From Alphaproteobacteria bacterium (GTDB taxonomy: Bacteria > Pseudomonadota > Alphaproteobacteria > Rhodobacterales > Rhodobacteraceae), in the NCBI GenBank assembly GCA_030426685.1, contig JAUHYC010000019.1, forward strand, positions 1 to 61,955: a stretch of 61,955 bases of DNA, given 5' to 3'. This document shows positions 18,727 through 27,040 of the stretch, one piece after another (the stretch's first letter is position 1; every line of letters begins with the position of its first letter). The position numbers and the translations under genes were made by a program. Under the pieces are notes generated by a model, which did no database searches, had not been told where the DNA came from, and worked only from the letters and a program-made list of their open reading frames with translations.

Positions 18727-20772
18727 CTAAAGAGCCTCAATATTGCCAAGCAGGATTGATGTCATGTCGGCGGCAAAGGCACCGTCCGTAATGGTAACGT
18801 CAGTTCCGGTGGTATAATCGACGTTGCTCTTTGTGATTTCCGACAGATCTGCATCGGTGTCCAGAAACACCCATTTCGCTTCGTGTTGAGAAGGCAGGCC
18901 GACTGCGGCCTGCAAAATTGCCAGCGCATCAAGGGCGTTGACTGTACCATCTTGCGTAATGTCGGCCGCGATCAGGTTCTGGGGTGCAGCGGGTCCCCAG
19001 GTGGGCTCCAGCCCGACAGAAATGCGCAGCACCTGCAGAGCATCAAGCGCTGTGATCTGGCCGCTTGCGTGGGAATAGGATTTGACGATGTCCATTTCAC
19101 CGGCAAAGGATCCATCCGGCATATCCAGGCTGAAAGCCCCCTGTTCGTCCGCCTGCGCCGTGATCGTTGCGCCCCCTTCCGGAGTAAACCGGATTTCTGC
19201 GTACCCCACGGCCGGGTTTGCGGTTTCCGAATCTATGCTCACGAGCCCCATTATTCCGTCCGACGCGTTGCTGTCGGGCCCGCTGCCCAGATTGGTCGGA
19301 ATATGATCAGGGCCGTCGAACCCCGCCCCAAAAACGTCCGCGCTTGTCAACGGCGCACCTTGCGCTGAGTTAAGCTCAATCATTTCGTCGCGATACGAAA
19401 TCTGTGCACCCTGCGCGGTCGTGGTAAAGCTTAGCTGCATAGGAGAGCGCAGAAATGGGTAATCAGACAAGTCAAGCTTGTCGATGCCCGCTTCAAAATC
19501 GGTGATGGTTGTCGTTCCACTGCTTTCACGCAGCACAAAGATATCAGCGCCGCCACCGCCGGTCATCGTCGTTGCACTGGTGCCGGTGATCAGGATGTCG
19601 TCCCCTGCCCCTCCATCCAGATTGGTGTCAAGAATACCACCCTTGAGCATGTCGTCCCCAGCAGTTCCGACCAACGATCCGTAACCCTGAGCGACAAGAC
19701 CCAGATCCTCAACCGTAACGTTCAACTGCGTGAGCCCAGCATCCTGTTGCGAAGCCGCAAAAATCTGCAGTTCGTCGCCGATATGTGCAACGCTCAATGC
19801 TTCGACATTCTGTAATCCGCTGTCATTGGTGTCCGCGAAACTATCCATGTGGATCAACTGCCCGTCCGGTGTCAGCGTGAACAGCGTGATGCCATCATCC
19901 CCACCTCCGGCGACAATGAAGACCCGGCCGTCAACCGCGACCACCGACAGATCCTGTACCGATTCGAAGCGGGTGTTCAGCGTATCCAATACGTGATCGG
20001 TCGCACCGAGCGATCCGTCATTGCCCAGCGTCATGACACTCAGCGAATTGCTGTCTGAGCCCGCAATAACGACCCAGGATTTGCCATATGCCTGAACCCC
20101 TTCGATCGCCGTGGGGGCGCCGATGCCCAGTGTCTCAATGCTGCTGGTCCCATCGACCATAGTCAGCGCACCGGTGGTCTGGTCAACGGCAAAGGTCTGG
20201 ATGGTGCTGCTCGCAGTATCCGCTGTGATTATGAAATGGTTTGCGCCAGACTGCGCGGTATGCATCACATCGGCACGCCCGGTGGTGAGTCCGGTGGCGC
20301 TCAGCGAACCATCGCCATTGACGCGGTAGGTGCCGATTTGCCCGCTATCCTCGTGCACCAAGGTCAGGAAACTGCTGGCACCGATGGTGGTCTGCGCCAT
20401 CGCTGAAATATCCCCACTGCCAGCAAGCACACCGGTTTCCTGCAGCATCCCAATCGTGCCGTCGGAGTTCAGATCATAGCCGACAAGCCCTGTCGCCGTG
20501 TCAACGTCCAGAACCAGTTGATTGTTTGCGCCCAGAGTCACCGGTGTGCCCGCTCGCCCCACCAGATGGGCGATCGTGGGGTCAAAATACTGCTGGTCCT
20601 GCATAACAGGAACGCCGTTTTCAGAAAGGTGCCACGAAGCAATCCCGCCCTGCGGCCCAGTCGTGCTGTAGAGATACGTTTCGCCGTTAAACGTTTTTAA
20701 AGCCAGATCGCCGATACCTGAATCGAGCGCTGCGGTCCCCGTTGCCACCACTCTTTCGAACTGAAGCATCAT
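18727..20772 (-). CDS. Secreted beta-propeller/RTX protein with C-terminal dockerin-like module
   Basis: A 681-residue protein from the ATG pair at 20772, with GGGGG about nine bases upstream. An in-frame extension to 20862 is unlikely to be used. In order: a repeat-rich region resembling a lactonase-type beta-propeller (about 1-365); glycine/aspartate-rich RTX calcium-binding repeats (about 366-440, e.g. GGAGDDILITG and GGGGADIF); a small Ig/carboxypeptidase-regulatory-like domain (about 508-562); then two duplicated helix motifs ending TALDALQVL and NALDALAIL. The second has a clear EF-hand-like loop DITQDGTVNALD, as in dockerins; the first loop is degenerate. A WVFLD...ILLGN tail follows. 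There is no Sec signal, so type I export is likely. It is divergent from the Ig-repeat adhesin. Confidence 0.82.
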   Translation of the reverse strand: MMLQFERVVATGTAALDSGIGDLALKTFNGETYLYSTTGPQGGIASWHLSENGVPVMQDQQYFDPTIAHLVGRAGTPVTLGANNQLVLDVDTATGLVGYDLNSDGTIGMLQETGVLAGSGDISAMAQTTIGASSFLTLVHEDSGQIGTYRVNGDGSLSATGLTTGRADVMHTAQSGANHFIITADTASSTIQTFAVDQTTGALTMVDGTSSIETLGIGAPTAIEGVQAYGKSWVVIAGSDSNSLSVMTLGNDGSLGATDHVLDTLNTRFESVQDLSVVAVDGRVFIVAGGGDDGITLFTLTPDGQLIHMDSFADTNDSGLQNVEALSVAHIGDELQIFAASQQDAGLTQLNVTVEDLGLVAQGYGSLVGTAGDDMLKGGILDTNLDGGAGDDILITGTSATTMTGGGGADIFVLRESSGTTTITDFEAGIDKLDLSDYPFLRSPMQLSFTTTAQGAQISYRDEMIELNSAQGAPLTSADVFGAGFDGPDHIPTNLGSGPDSNASDGIMGLVSIDSETANPAVGYAEIRFTPEGGATITAQADEQGAFSLDMPDGSFAGEMDIVKSYSHASGQITALDALQVLRISVGLEPTWGPAAPQNLIAADITQDGTVNALDALAILQAAVGLPSQHEAKWVFLDTDADLSEITKSNVDYTTGTDVTITDGAFAADMTSILLGNIEAL

Positions 20773-20996
20773 TGTAATTCGCCCCCATGCCAGCATTGGC
20801 AATGTGAATAGATTGACCCGATGCCCAAGCCCGAAACCAGAGCAGAAATGTGGTGAAAACAAGGACTTCAGCTTCAGTTTAATTCAAGTTTTCCGGTCCG
20901 GCCGAACCGGCCATCAAGTGACAGGAACAATGAACGGATCCCGGCAGGTCGCCGTCTGTCACCCGACAGTAATCGACCACCGATTGTGAGGGGAAG
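20773..20996. promoter_or_regulatory. Divergent promoter region between the two large surface-protein genes
   Basis: About 224 bases separate the dockerin-bearing gene (minus) from the cohesin-like adhesin gene (plus). The plus-strand gene has a strong GAGGGGAA ribosome site just before its ATG at 20997. Both promoters must lie here, so common control is possible. I see no clear operator. Confidence 0.5.
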
Positions 20997-23900
20997 ATGA
21001 CCAGAGACACCGATTCGACCGAAATCCAGACCGCTGAAAGCGCACCGGGCAACGGACGGGTTCAACGCTGGGTGAACAAGAGGTTTCAGCGTTGGGTAGG
21101 TCGCGGCTTGCTTGGCGGGTTGGGCTCAACTTTGATGGCGTTGCCCGCGCTCGCGCAGGCCACAGATGGCACGCTTGATGCATTTCAGTTTGCCGAGGCG
21201 ATCGCGGGTGTCCGATCAGCGAAGTTACTGCCGAGCGGGGATGTTCAGCTGAAAATGATGAACGGCCGCACGCTGATCGTAAGTACCGAGGACGTCCACA
21301 TCCTCGATAATGGTGCAATCATGATTGCCGACGATGCGGCTATGGAAATCGCCCAGTTTGCTGCAGCTGCCGAGGCTGCTGCGGCGACAGCAGCCGGTGG
21401 TGGCGTGAGCGGCGCTGGTCTGGCGTTGGGTGGTCTTGGCGTAGCGGGTGCAGCAGCCGCCGCTGGTGGCGGCGGCGGGGGTGGTGAAAGCGATTCCGAT
21501 GATGATGGAAGCGAGGCTCCGGCCACACCCTCCGCACCACGCCCTCCCAGCCTAAATCTGGCCGAACTCCAGTCAAACGCGCTGAATGATTCCAGCGCGC
21601 AAACCGCGACGCCCGATGGGACGGTCACCGTCGAGGTCGCGATTGGGTCGCTGACCAAGACCGTTACACCAGCCCCGGATGGCAGCTGGAGCGTGTCACT
21701 GTCACAATCCGAGGCGGCGGCACTGCCTCAGGGCGTTTCTGACGTTACAGTGAGGCATTTGGACGGGGACGGGGTGGAACTATCGATTGGAACTGCCCAG
21801 TTCGATGTTGATACCATCCCTCCCACGCTTTCCATCGACGCCTTTTCTCATGGCGCGGTGCTGAATGCGGCGGAACAGGGAGCCAACATGATCATCTCGG
21901 GTGCAACGGATGCCGAGAATGGTCAATCCGTGACCGTAACAGCCGATGGACAGACCTATACCGGCGTGGTGGCAGGTGGCAGCTGGAGTGTTACGGTGCC
22001 TGCTGCAGATCTTGCCGGTTTGTCCGATGGCACGACGATCTCGGTAACGGCTGACATATCTGACCGCGCCGGGAATCCGGCAGCGCAAGCGAGCAATAGT
22101 TTTGAGACGGATTTCAGCGCCCCAGCATTGACACTGAACCCCGTTGCGGGAGGGTCGATCGATCTGATCGATGTGAGCTCCGATCTGGTTCTGAACGGAA
22201 CCACGACTGCTGAAGATGGCCAACAGGTTGCGGTCACATTCAACGGGCGAAACTACACCGGCGTTGCCTCCGGTGGCAGCTGGGTCGTTACGATCCCAAG
22301 CGCCGATCTGGCGGGTCTGTCAACGGGTACGCCTGCCTCTGTCGAAGTTGCAGTCAGTGACAGCGCTGGCAACCCGGCAACACCGGTGACCGCCACGGTC
22401 CCCGTCGACCTGACCGGCCCTTCGATTGCCATTGATCCCCTATCGGTCGGAACTGTCCTCAATGCCGCAGAAGCAGGTTCTGATCTGGTGGTGACCGGCA
22501 CGGTCGGAAATATCACCGATGGTCAGTTGGTAACGGTTACCCTGGATGGTGAGAGCTATTCGGGCGCAGTTTCGAGCGGCACATGGAGCGTTACCATCCC
22601 CAGCGCCGATCTGGAGGCATTGACGGATGGTGGCACTTTCACGGTAACTGCAGACGCAGCCGACACCGATGGGCTCAACGCCCCGCAAGCAGGACGCGAC
22701 CTGACCAAGGACACGTCTGCACCAACGCTGAGCATCGATGCATTCTCTGCAGGTGCGGTGATGAATGCCGTCGAGCAGGGGTCGGATCTGCTCATCACTG
22801 GTACGACGACTGCAGAGGATGATCAGACCTTGACCCTCAACTTCGAAGGTCAGCCTTATACCGGGATTGTTTCGGGCGGAGCGTGGTCCATCTCAATCCC
22901 GTCTGCAGACCTTGTTGCGCTGTCAGATGGGGCGACAATCAATGTCACCGCTGACGTCTCTGACGTGGCAGGCAATCCGGCCGTCCAGGCCTCGGGCAGT
23001 TTTGATACAGATTTTTCGGCGCCAACGCTGGTAATATCGGCGCTCTCGGGAGGTGCTGTTCTGAATGCTTCAGAACAGGCAAGTGGTCTGACCATATCAG
23101 GTTCCTCGGATGCCGCAGATGGGACGCAGCTTTCTGTAGAGGTTCGACACCCGGATGGCTCGATCGAAACCACTGGCACCACCACAGTCAACGCTGGCTC
23201 CTGGAGCTATACAACCGCAGCCGGTGATCTGAGCGGATTGCTGGATGGCGTGACCTATCAGGTAAACGCCTCTGTATCGGATGCTGCTGGTAATACTGCG
23301 AGCGCCAATACCAGTTTTGACACTGATCTCAGCGCCCCCACGATCACACTCAACACGCTCCCGACAGGATCGAAATTGGATGTCATCGAACAGGGTTCGG
23401 ACCTTCAAGTCTCGGGTTCGACAACAGCTGAAGACAGTCAGATCGTTACCATAAATCTGAATGGACAAGATTACTCTGCGACTGTGGCGAATGGCGCTTG
23501 GGTTGCCACCATTCCTGCTGCGGATTTGAGCGTTCTGGCGGATGCGACCGCTTTCACACTCACCGCATCTGTTCAAGACGCAGCGGGAAACGCGGCATCG
23601 GATGCCACGACCACGCTGACCACGGATTTTCGGCCAATTCTGAGCATGGATAGCGTAGGAATCAACGATGCGTTGGTCCTTGGTGACCTGCAGGCGACCG
23701 GCACGGCAGTTACCGGAAGCTCGGTAGGATTGGCTGCCGGACAGGTGGTAATGGTGGCGCTCAATGGTGCTGCGGTTGGCAGCACAACCGTTGCCGCAGA
23801 TGGAAGCTGGTCGCTAAATGTTCCTGCGGCCCAGTTTGCGGCTATTGTGGTCGGAGATAGCCTGAACTTTGAGGCGCAAGCCTCAGTGTCCGGTGGGCAG

Positions 23901-24845
23901 GATCCAGAACCCGCTTCCGATGAGGCAGTGGCCTACGTGCCATCCGCCTATGTCATCACTGAGGCCGGACGCAGCGGTTCTACCGTAACATTCGAGGTGT
24001 ACGCAGAACCGGATCGCGATGTTTCCGGCGGGTTAAGCTTTACGGGTGATCTGAGTTTTGACTCTACGGTGGTTAGCTATGATTCTGGATCCGAAGTCGA
24101 AAACCCGGATTTTACACTCTTCCTGACAAACCCGCAAAGCGCATCCTTGGTCAGCTTTGCGGGGGCCGCGACGAGTTTCGGCGATTTGTCACAACCCCTC
24201 ATGACATTCACAATGACCGTTCAGGATGCAGCGCGCCCGATCGTATTGTCGCTGACCACTCCGGATGGCGGACCATCTCGGTTTCACCTGGGAACGGACG
24301 GAACTGACATACTAACCGCGACCGATCTTGATGATATTCTTCGTGGCGGGGATGGAGACGATGCAATCGATCTCTCGGGTGCCGTCGGGCGAGATGTTGT
24401 CATGTTCGAGGCCAGTCCCGCGGACAATGGTGCGGACACCATCACCGGTTTCACCCTAGGCCCTGCTGCCGAGGTGACGGATGCGATTATGTTTGCAGGT
24501 CTGGATGTCAGCACCTTGCGTGGTGATGGGACCGGCATCGAAAACCTGAATGTGGGCGACGCAATAGGGCAAAACACTGGATTTGTCGGGTTGCAGACCA
24601 CGCTATCGGATCTCGACACCAATACTATCGCAGCCGCCGCAGAAAACCTCACCGGAGCGCAGGCAGGTGACGAACTTTATCTGCTGGCCACCGACGGAAC
24701 CGACAGCCTTTTGGTCAAAGTAGGTTATTCGGGTTCTGACACAGCTGCCGTCCAAGCCATGGCCCAATTTGATGGGCTTGCTGATCTGAGCGGTCTGACC
24801 GACGACAATATCCTGCTTACCGATCCAACCGGAGCGGGTGCGTGA
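20997..24845 (+). CDS. Ig-repeat adhesin (Bap-like) with cohesin-like module and RTX C-terminus
   Basis: A 1282-residue surface protein. Residues 36-55 form a hydrophobic stretch ending ALAQA, like a signal peptide with a long charged front. A Bap-like N-terminal domain follows (about 56-115), then an Ala/Gly linker with a TAAG motif at 131-134 and an Asp/Ser/Pro stretch. One Ig-like unit (about 190-270) precedes seven Ig-like repeats of about 100 residues (276-980). Residues 983-1090 alternate beta-strands in a cohesin-like pattern (VTFEVYAEPDRDVSGGLSF, then LMTFTMTVQDA). The C-terminus has an RTX-like LRGGDGDD unit and a type I secretion-like tail. It is flanked by two type I systems. Confidence 0.85.
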   Translation: MTRDTDSTEIQTAESAPGNGRVQRWVNKRFQRWVGRGLLGGLGSTLMALPALAQATDGTLDAFQFAEAIAGVRSAKLLPSGDVQLKMMNGRTLIVSTEDVHILDNGAIMIADDAAMEIAQFAAAAEAAAATAAGGGVSGAGLALGGLGVAGAAAAAGGGGGGGESDSDDDGSEAPATPSAPRPPSLNLAELQSNALNDSSAQTATPDGTVTVEVAIGSLTKTVTPAPDGSWSVSLSQSEAAALPQGVSDVTVRHLDGDGVELSIGTAQFDVDTIPPTLSIDAFSHGAVLNAAEQGANMIISGATDAENGQSVTVTADGQTYTGVVAGGSWSVTVPAADLAGLSDGTTISVTADISDRAGNPAAQASNSFETDFSAPALTLNPVAGGSIDLIDVSSDLVLNGTTTAEDGQQVAVTFNGRNYTGVASGGSWVVTIPSADLAGLSTGTPASVEVAVSDSAGNPATPVTATVPVDLTGPSIAIDPLSVGTVLNAAEAGSDLVVTGTVGNITDGQLVTVTLDGESYSGAVSSGTWSVTIPSADLEALTDGGTFTVTADAADTDGLNAPQAGRDLTKDTSAPTLSIDAFSAGAVMNAVEQGSDLLITGTTTAEDDQTLTLNFEGQPYTGIVSGGAWSISIPSADLVALSDGATINVTADVSDVAGNPAVQASGSFDTDFSAPTLVISALSGGAVLNASEQASGLTISGSSDAADGTQLSVEVRHPDGSIETTGTTTVNAGSWSYTTAAGDLSGLLDGVTYQVNASVSDAAGNTASANTSFDTDLSAPTITLNTLPTGSKLDVIEQGSDLQVSGSTTAEDSQIVTINLNGQDYSATVANGAWVATIPAADLSVLADATAFTLTASVQDAAGNAASDATTTLTTDFRPILSMDSVGINDALVLGDLQATGTAVTGSSVGLAAGQVVMVALNGAAVGSTTVAADGSWSLNVPAAQFAAIVVGDSLNFEAQASVSGGQDPEPASDEAVAYVPSAYVITEAGRSGSTVTFEVYAEPDRDVSGGLSFTGDLSFDSTVVSYDSGSEVENPDFTLFLTNPQSASLVSFAGAATSFGDLSQPLMTFTMTVQDAARPIVLSLTTPDGGPSRFHLGTDGTDILTATDLDDILRGGDGDDAIDLSGAVGRDVVMFEASPADNGADTITGFTLGPAAEVTDAIMFAGLDVSTLRGDGTGIENLNVGDAIGQNTGFVGLQTTLSDLDTNTIAAAAENLTGAQAGDELYLLATDGTDSLLVKVGYSGSDTAAVQAMAQFDGLADLSGLTDDNILLTDPTGAGA
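21822..23936 (+). repeat. Seven tandem Ig-like repeats of about 300 bases inside the adhesin gene
   Basis: Units start at 21822, 22122, 22419, 22722, 23022, 23337 and 23634, so the period is 297-315 bases. Units 1 and 4 are the most alike at their starts (PTLSIDAF...AVLNA/AVMNA). Each unit has the pattern start-strand, G(Q)xVTV, YTGxVxxGxWxVxIPxADL, then DxAGNxA. Such arrays can expand or shrink by recombination. Confidence 0.85.
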
Positions 24846-24909
24846 TCAGCTTGGCAACAAGGGCCCCTTTCGAAATCTCAGCGCGACCCACGAAATGAAT
24901 GAGGATATC

Positions 24910-25710
24910 ATGGCAAAAGACGGTATCTTTCCTGTCAATTATGAGCGGTACCACAATCGATACTGGCGGCGGTTCACCTCTTTTGAGTTTGCAGCCAAGC
25001 TGAATTTCTGCCCGATCGTTATCACCGAAGTCCTGCAGGTAGCGGCAGCATTCCCGATTGCCTTTCATTCGCGGAATAACGCAATCGAACCGGTTGCCCT
25101 TCTCTCGATGGCGCCCGAAACGGTCTCACCCTTTGTTGCGCGCGATGGTCGGTGGCTGGCCTGCTACGTGCCATCGGTTCTGCGATGTTTCCCATTTGAG
25201 GTCGAGAGCACGGGGGCTGCGCACTGTCGTCTTCTGGTGAATGAAACATCGGGACTGGTCACATGCGATCCGCATGACGTGCCCTTCTTCAAGGGTAAGG
25301 ATCGGCTCACACCGGAACTACAATCAGTTTTGGGCTTTTTTCGAGTGCGTGAAGCAGCGGCGCGCGAGACAGCGAGAATTTGCAAACATATGCAGGGATT
25401 GGATTTATTCTCTCCGTTTACCCGAGGCACTGAAACTGAGACGTCGACAAATCTGTTGATTATCGATGCGAACCGGCTTGTTGAATGCCTGAATGGGACT
25501 GGCACCAATTTGATCTCGAACGAGGCGCTACGGCTGATCCACGCGCATCAGGTTTCCTTGTCACATTGTGACTGGCTTTCATGTGCGCAGAACCAGCGGA
25601 ACTCGCCTTCCACGACGGGGCGCACAGGGTTGAGCAACTTTGTTGCAGCGGTGGGTCAAGACATGACCCTATCTCAGAATGCTAGTCAGGTGACATATGC
25701 GCTGGGTTAG
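24910..25710 (+). CDS. SapC-family protein
   Basis: A 266-residue protein of the SapC family (named after Campylobacter fetus SapC), recognised from the ITEVLQVAAAFPIAF and ARDGRWLACYVPSVLRCFPF blocks. The biochemical role of the family is unknown. I take the ATG at 24910 because GAGGAT sits six bases before it; an earlier in-frame start would overlap the adhesin stop. In C. fetus sapC precedes sapD, sapE and sapF, the type I system that exports the S-layer protein. Here it also precedes outer-membrane, ABC and adaptor genes. The following tolC-like gene overlaps by 14 bases. Confidence 0.85.
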   Translation: MAKDGIFPVNYERYHNRYWRRFTSFEFAAKLNFCPIVITEVLQVAAAFPIAFHSRNNAIEPVALLSMAPETVSPFVARDGRWLACYVPSVLRCFPFEVESTGAAHCRLLVNETSGLVTCDPHDVPFFKGKDRLTPELQSVLGFFRVREAAARETARICKHMQGLDLFSPFTRGTETETSTNLLIIDANRLVECLNGTGTNLISNEALRLIHAHQVSLSHCDWLSCAQNQRNSPSTTGRTGLSNFVAAVGQDMTLSQNASQVTYALG

Positions 25711-27040
25711 GTTCGGTCCAAGATATCTGAGTTTACTTGCATTTATCGCTTTAACTTCAGGCTGTGTGCAGCCGCCAGATTTACAGCCAGTTGTCGTGTC
25801 CTTTGCGAGTGGATCAGCGGGGGCTGGCGCAGTAAAGCCTTCAGCCAAACTGGTAAACAGCGGTTTTGGCCAACGCATTCGCAGTGCCGTTAATAACAGC
25901 CCCGCCATGGCACAAAGTGCGTCTCGGATGGGAATTGCAGCGGCCAACCGCGACGCCGCACAAGGCGAATTTCTACCGCGTGTTTCCCTGGGTTTGAATG
26001 CTCGTTCACTGCAGTCATATTCAGACAATCACGATTTCTCCCCATATTTGCGGGTATCTCAACTTGTCTATGACGGGGGCGCAGCTGCGGGCAATCTGAC
26101 TGCAGCTCGGGCGCGGGTTTTGGAAAGTCACGGCGATCAACTTCAAACCGCTTCTGCAACGGCTCTGTCGGCAATCGAATCCTATGTTCTGGTTCTGGAT
26201 CGGCGCAAAATCCATGAAATCGCACGTCAAAATGTTAAAATTCATGAGGAGATCGAAAATCAGATAGCAGATCGGGTGAACAGCGGCGTCGGTTCACAAG
26301 CTGATATTCTAACTGCGCAATCGCGTGTGGCAGATGCGAGAACCCGCTATGCCGACACCCGTTCAAGAGTGGACCACGCCGAAGCCCGGTTTCAAGAGGT
26401 GTTTGGCACCCCCGCCGGCGCGCTTCCTGCTATTGTCCCTGCCCCTCAGCTCAACCGTAGTGATGAACAGATTGTGCTGGATAGCCCTCAGGTTCGGCGC
26501 GCAGACGCCGCTCTGGTTGCCGCTCGTGCGGAATGGGTGGCGGCTCAAGCTAGGCGAAAGCCCGATGTACGCCTTGCGGCCTTTGCAAACAATGATGAAT
26601 TTTCGGACACGGATTTCGGGGTAGACTTGTCGGTCAACTACGAACTGGACAGCACTGGGCAGCGCCGCGCCGCCATAGCTGCCGCGAATGAACAAGTCAA
26701 ACAGGTGGAAGCCGACCGCGAAGCGCTGATCCGGGAAATCGGACGCGAGCTGGGGTTCATCCGCTCAGATCAGAAAGCAGGTGCGGTGCGCCTAAGAGAG
26801 GCCCGGCTGGCGGTGCGGGCCAACGCGGATAGTGTCACCGCAGCGCGCGCGCAATTCACTATCGGCCGGCGCAGCCTGATCGAGATTCTCGATGCTCAAC
26901 GGGACTTCGTGAACGCACAGGAAAGGCTGATACTGGCTGAACAGAACTTCTTCCTTACAAACTATGCCGTTCTGAGCCTGACGGGTGACATTCTCGATCT
27001 GCTCAATATCACGCTTGCAACCTGGGATGCAGCGCCATGA
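25697..27040 (+). CDS. TolC-family outer-membrane channel for type I secretion
   Basis: A 447-residue outer-membrane efflux protein with two helical OEP repeats. The second contains the typical AQFTIGRRSLIEILDAQRDFVNAQERL stretch in parts (GRRSLIEILDAQ). The N-terminal export signal ends near ALTSGC; the cysteine suggests a possible lipoprotein, but the -3 residue (Thr) is a poor lipobox match. It is the only TolC homologue in the island and may serve both ABC/HlyD pairs. It overlaps the next ABC gene by four bases (ATGA). Confidence 0.92.
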   Translation: MRWVRFGPRYLSLLAFIALTSGCVQPPDLQPVVVSFASGSAGAGAVKPSAKLVNSGFGQRIRSAVNNSPAMAQSASRMGIAAANRDAAQGEFLPRVSLGLNARSLQSYSDNHDFSPYLRVSQLVYDGGAAAGNLTAARARVLESHGDQLQTASATALSAIESYVLVLDRRKIHEIARQNVKIHEEIENQIADRVNSGVGSQADILTAQSRVADARTRYADTRSRVDHAEARFQEVFGTPAGALPAIVPAPQLNRSDEQIVLDSPQVRRADAALVAARAEWVAAQARRKPDVRLAAFANNDEFSDTDFGVDLSVNYELDSTGQRRAAIAAANEQVKQVEADREALIREIGRELGFIRSDQKAGAVRLREARLAVRANADSVTAARAQFTIGRRSLIEILDAQRDFVNAQERLILAEQNFFLTNYAVLSLTGDILDLLNITLATWDAAP

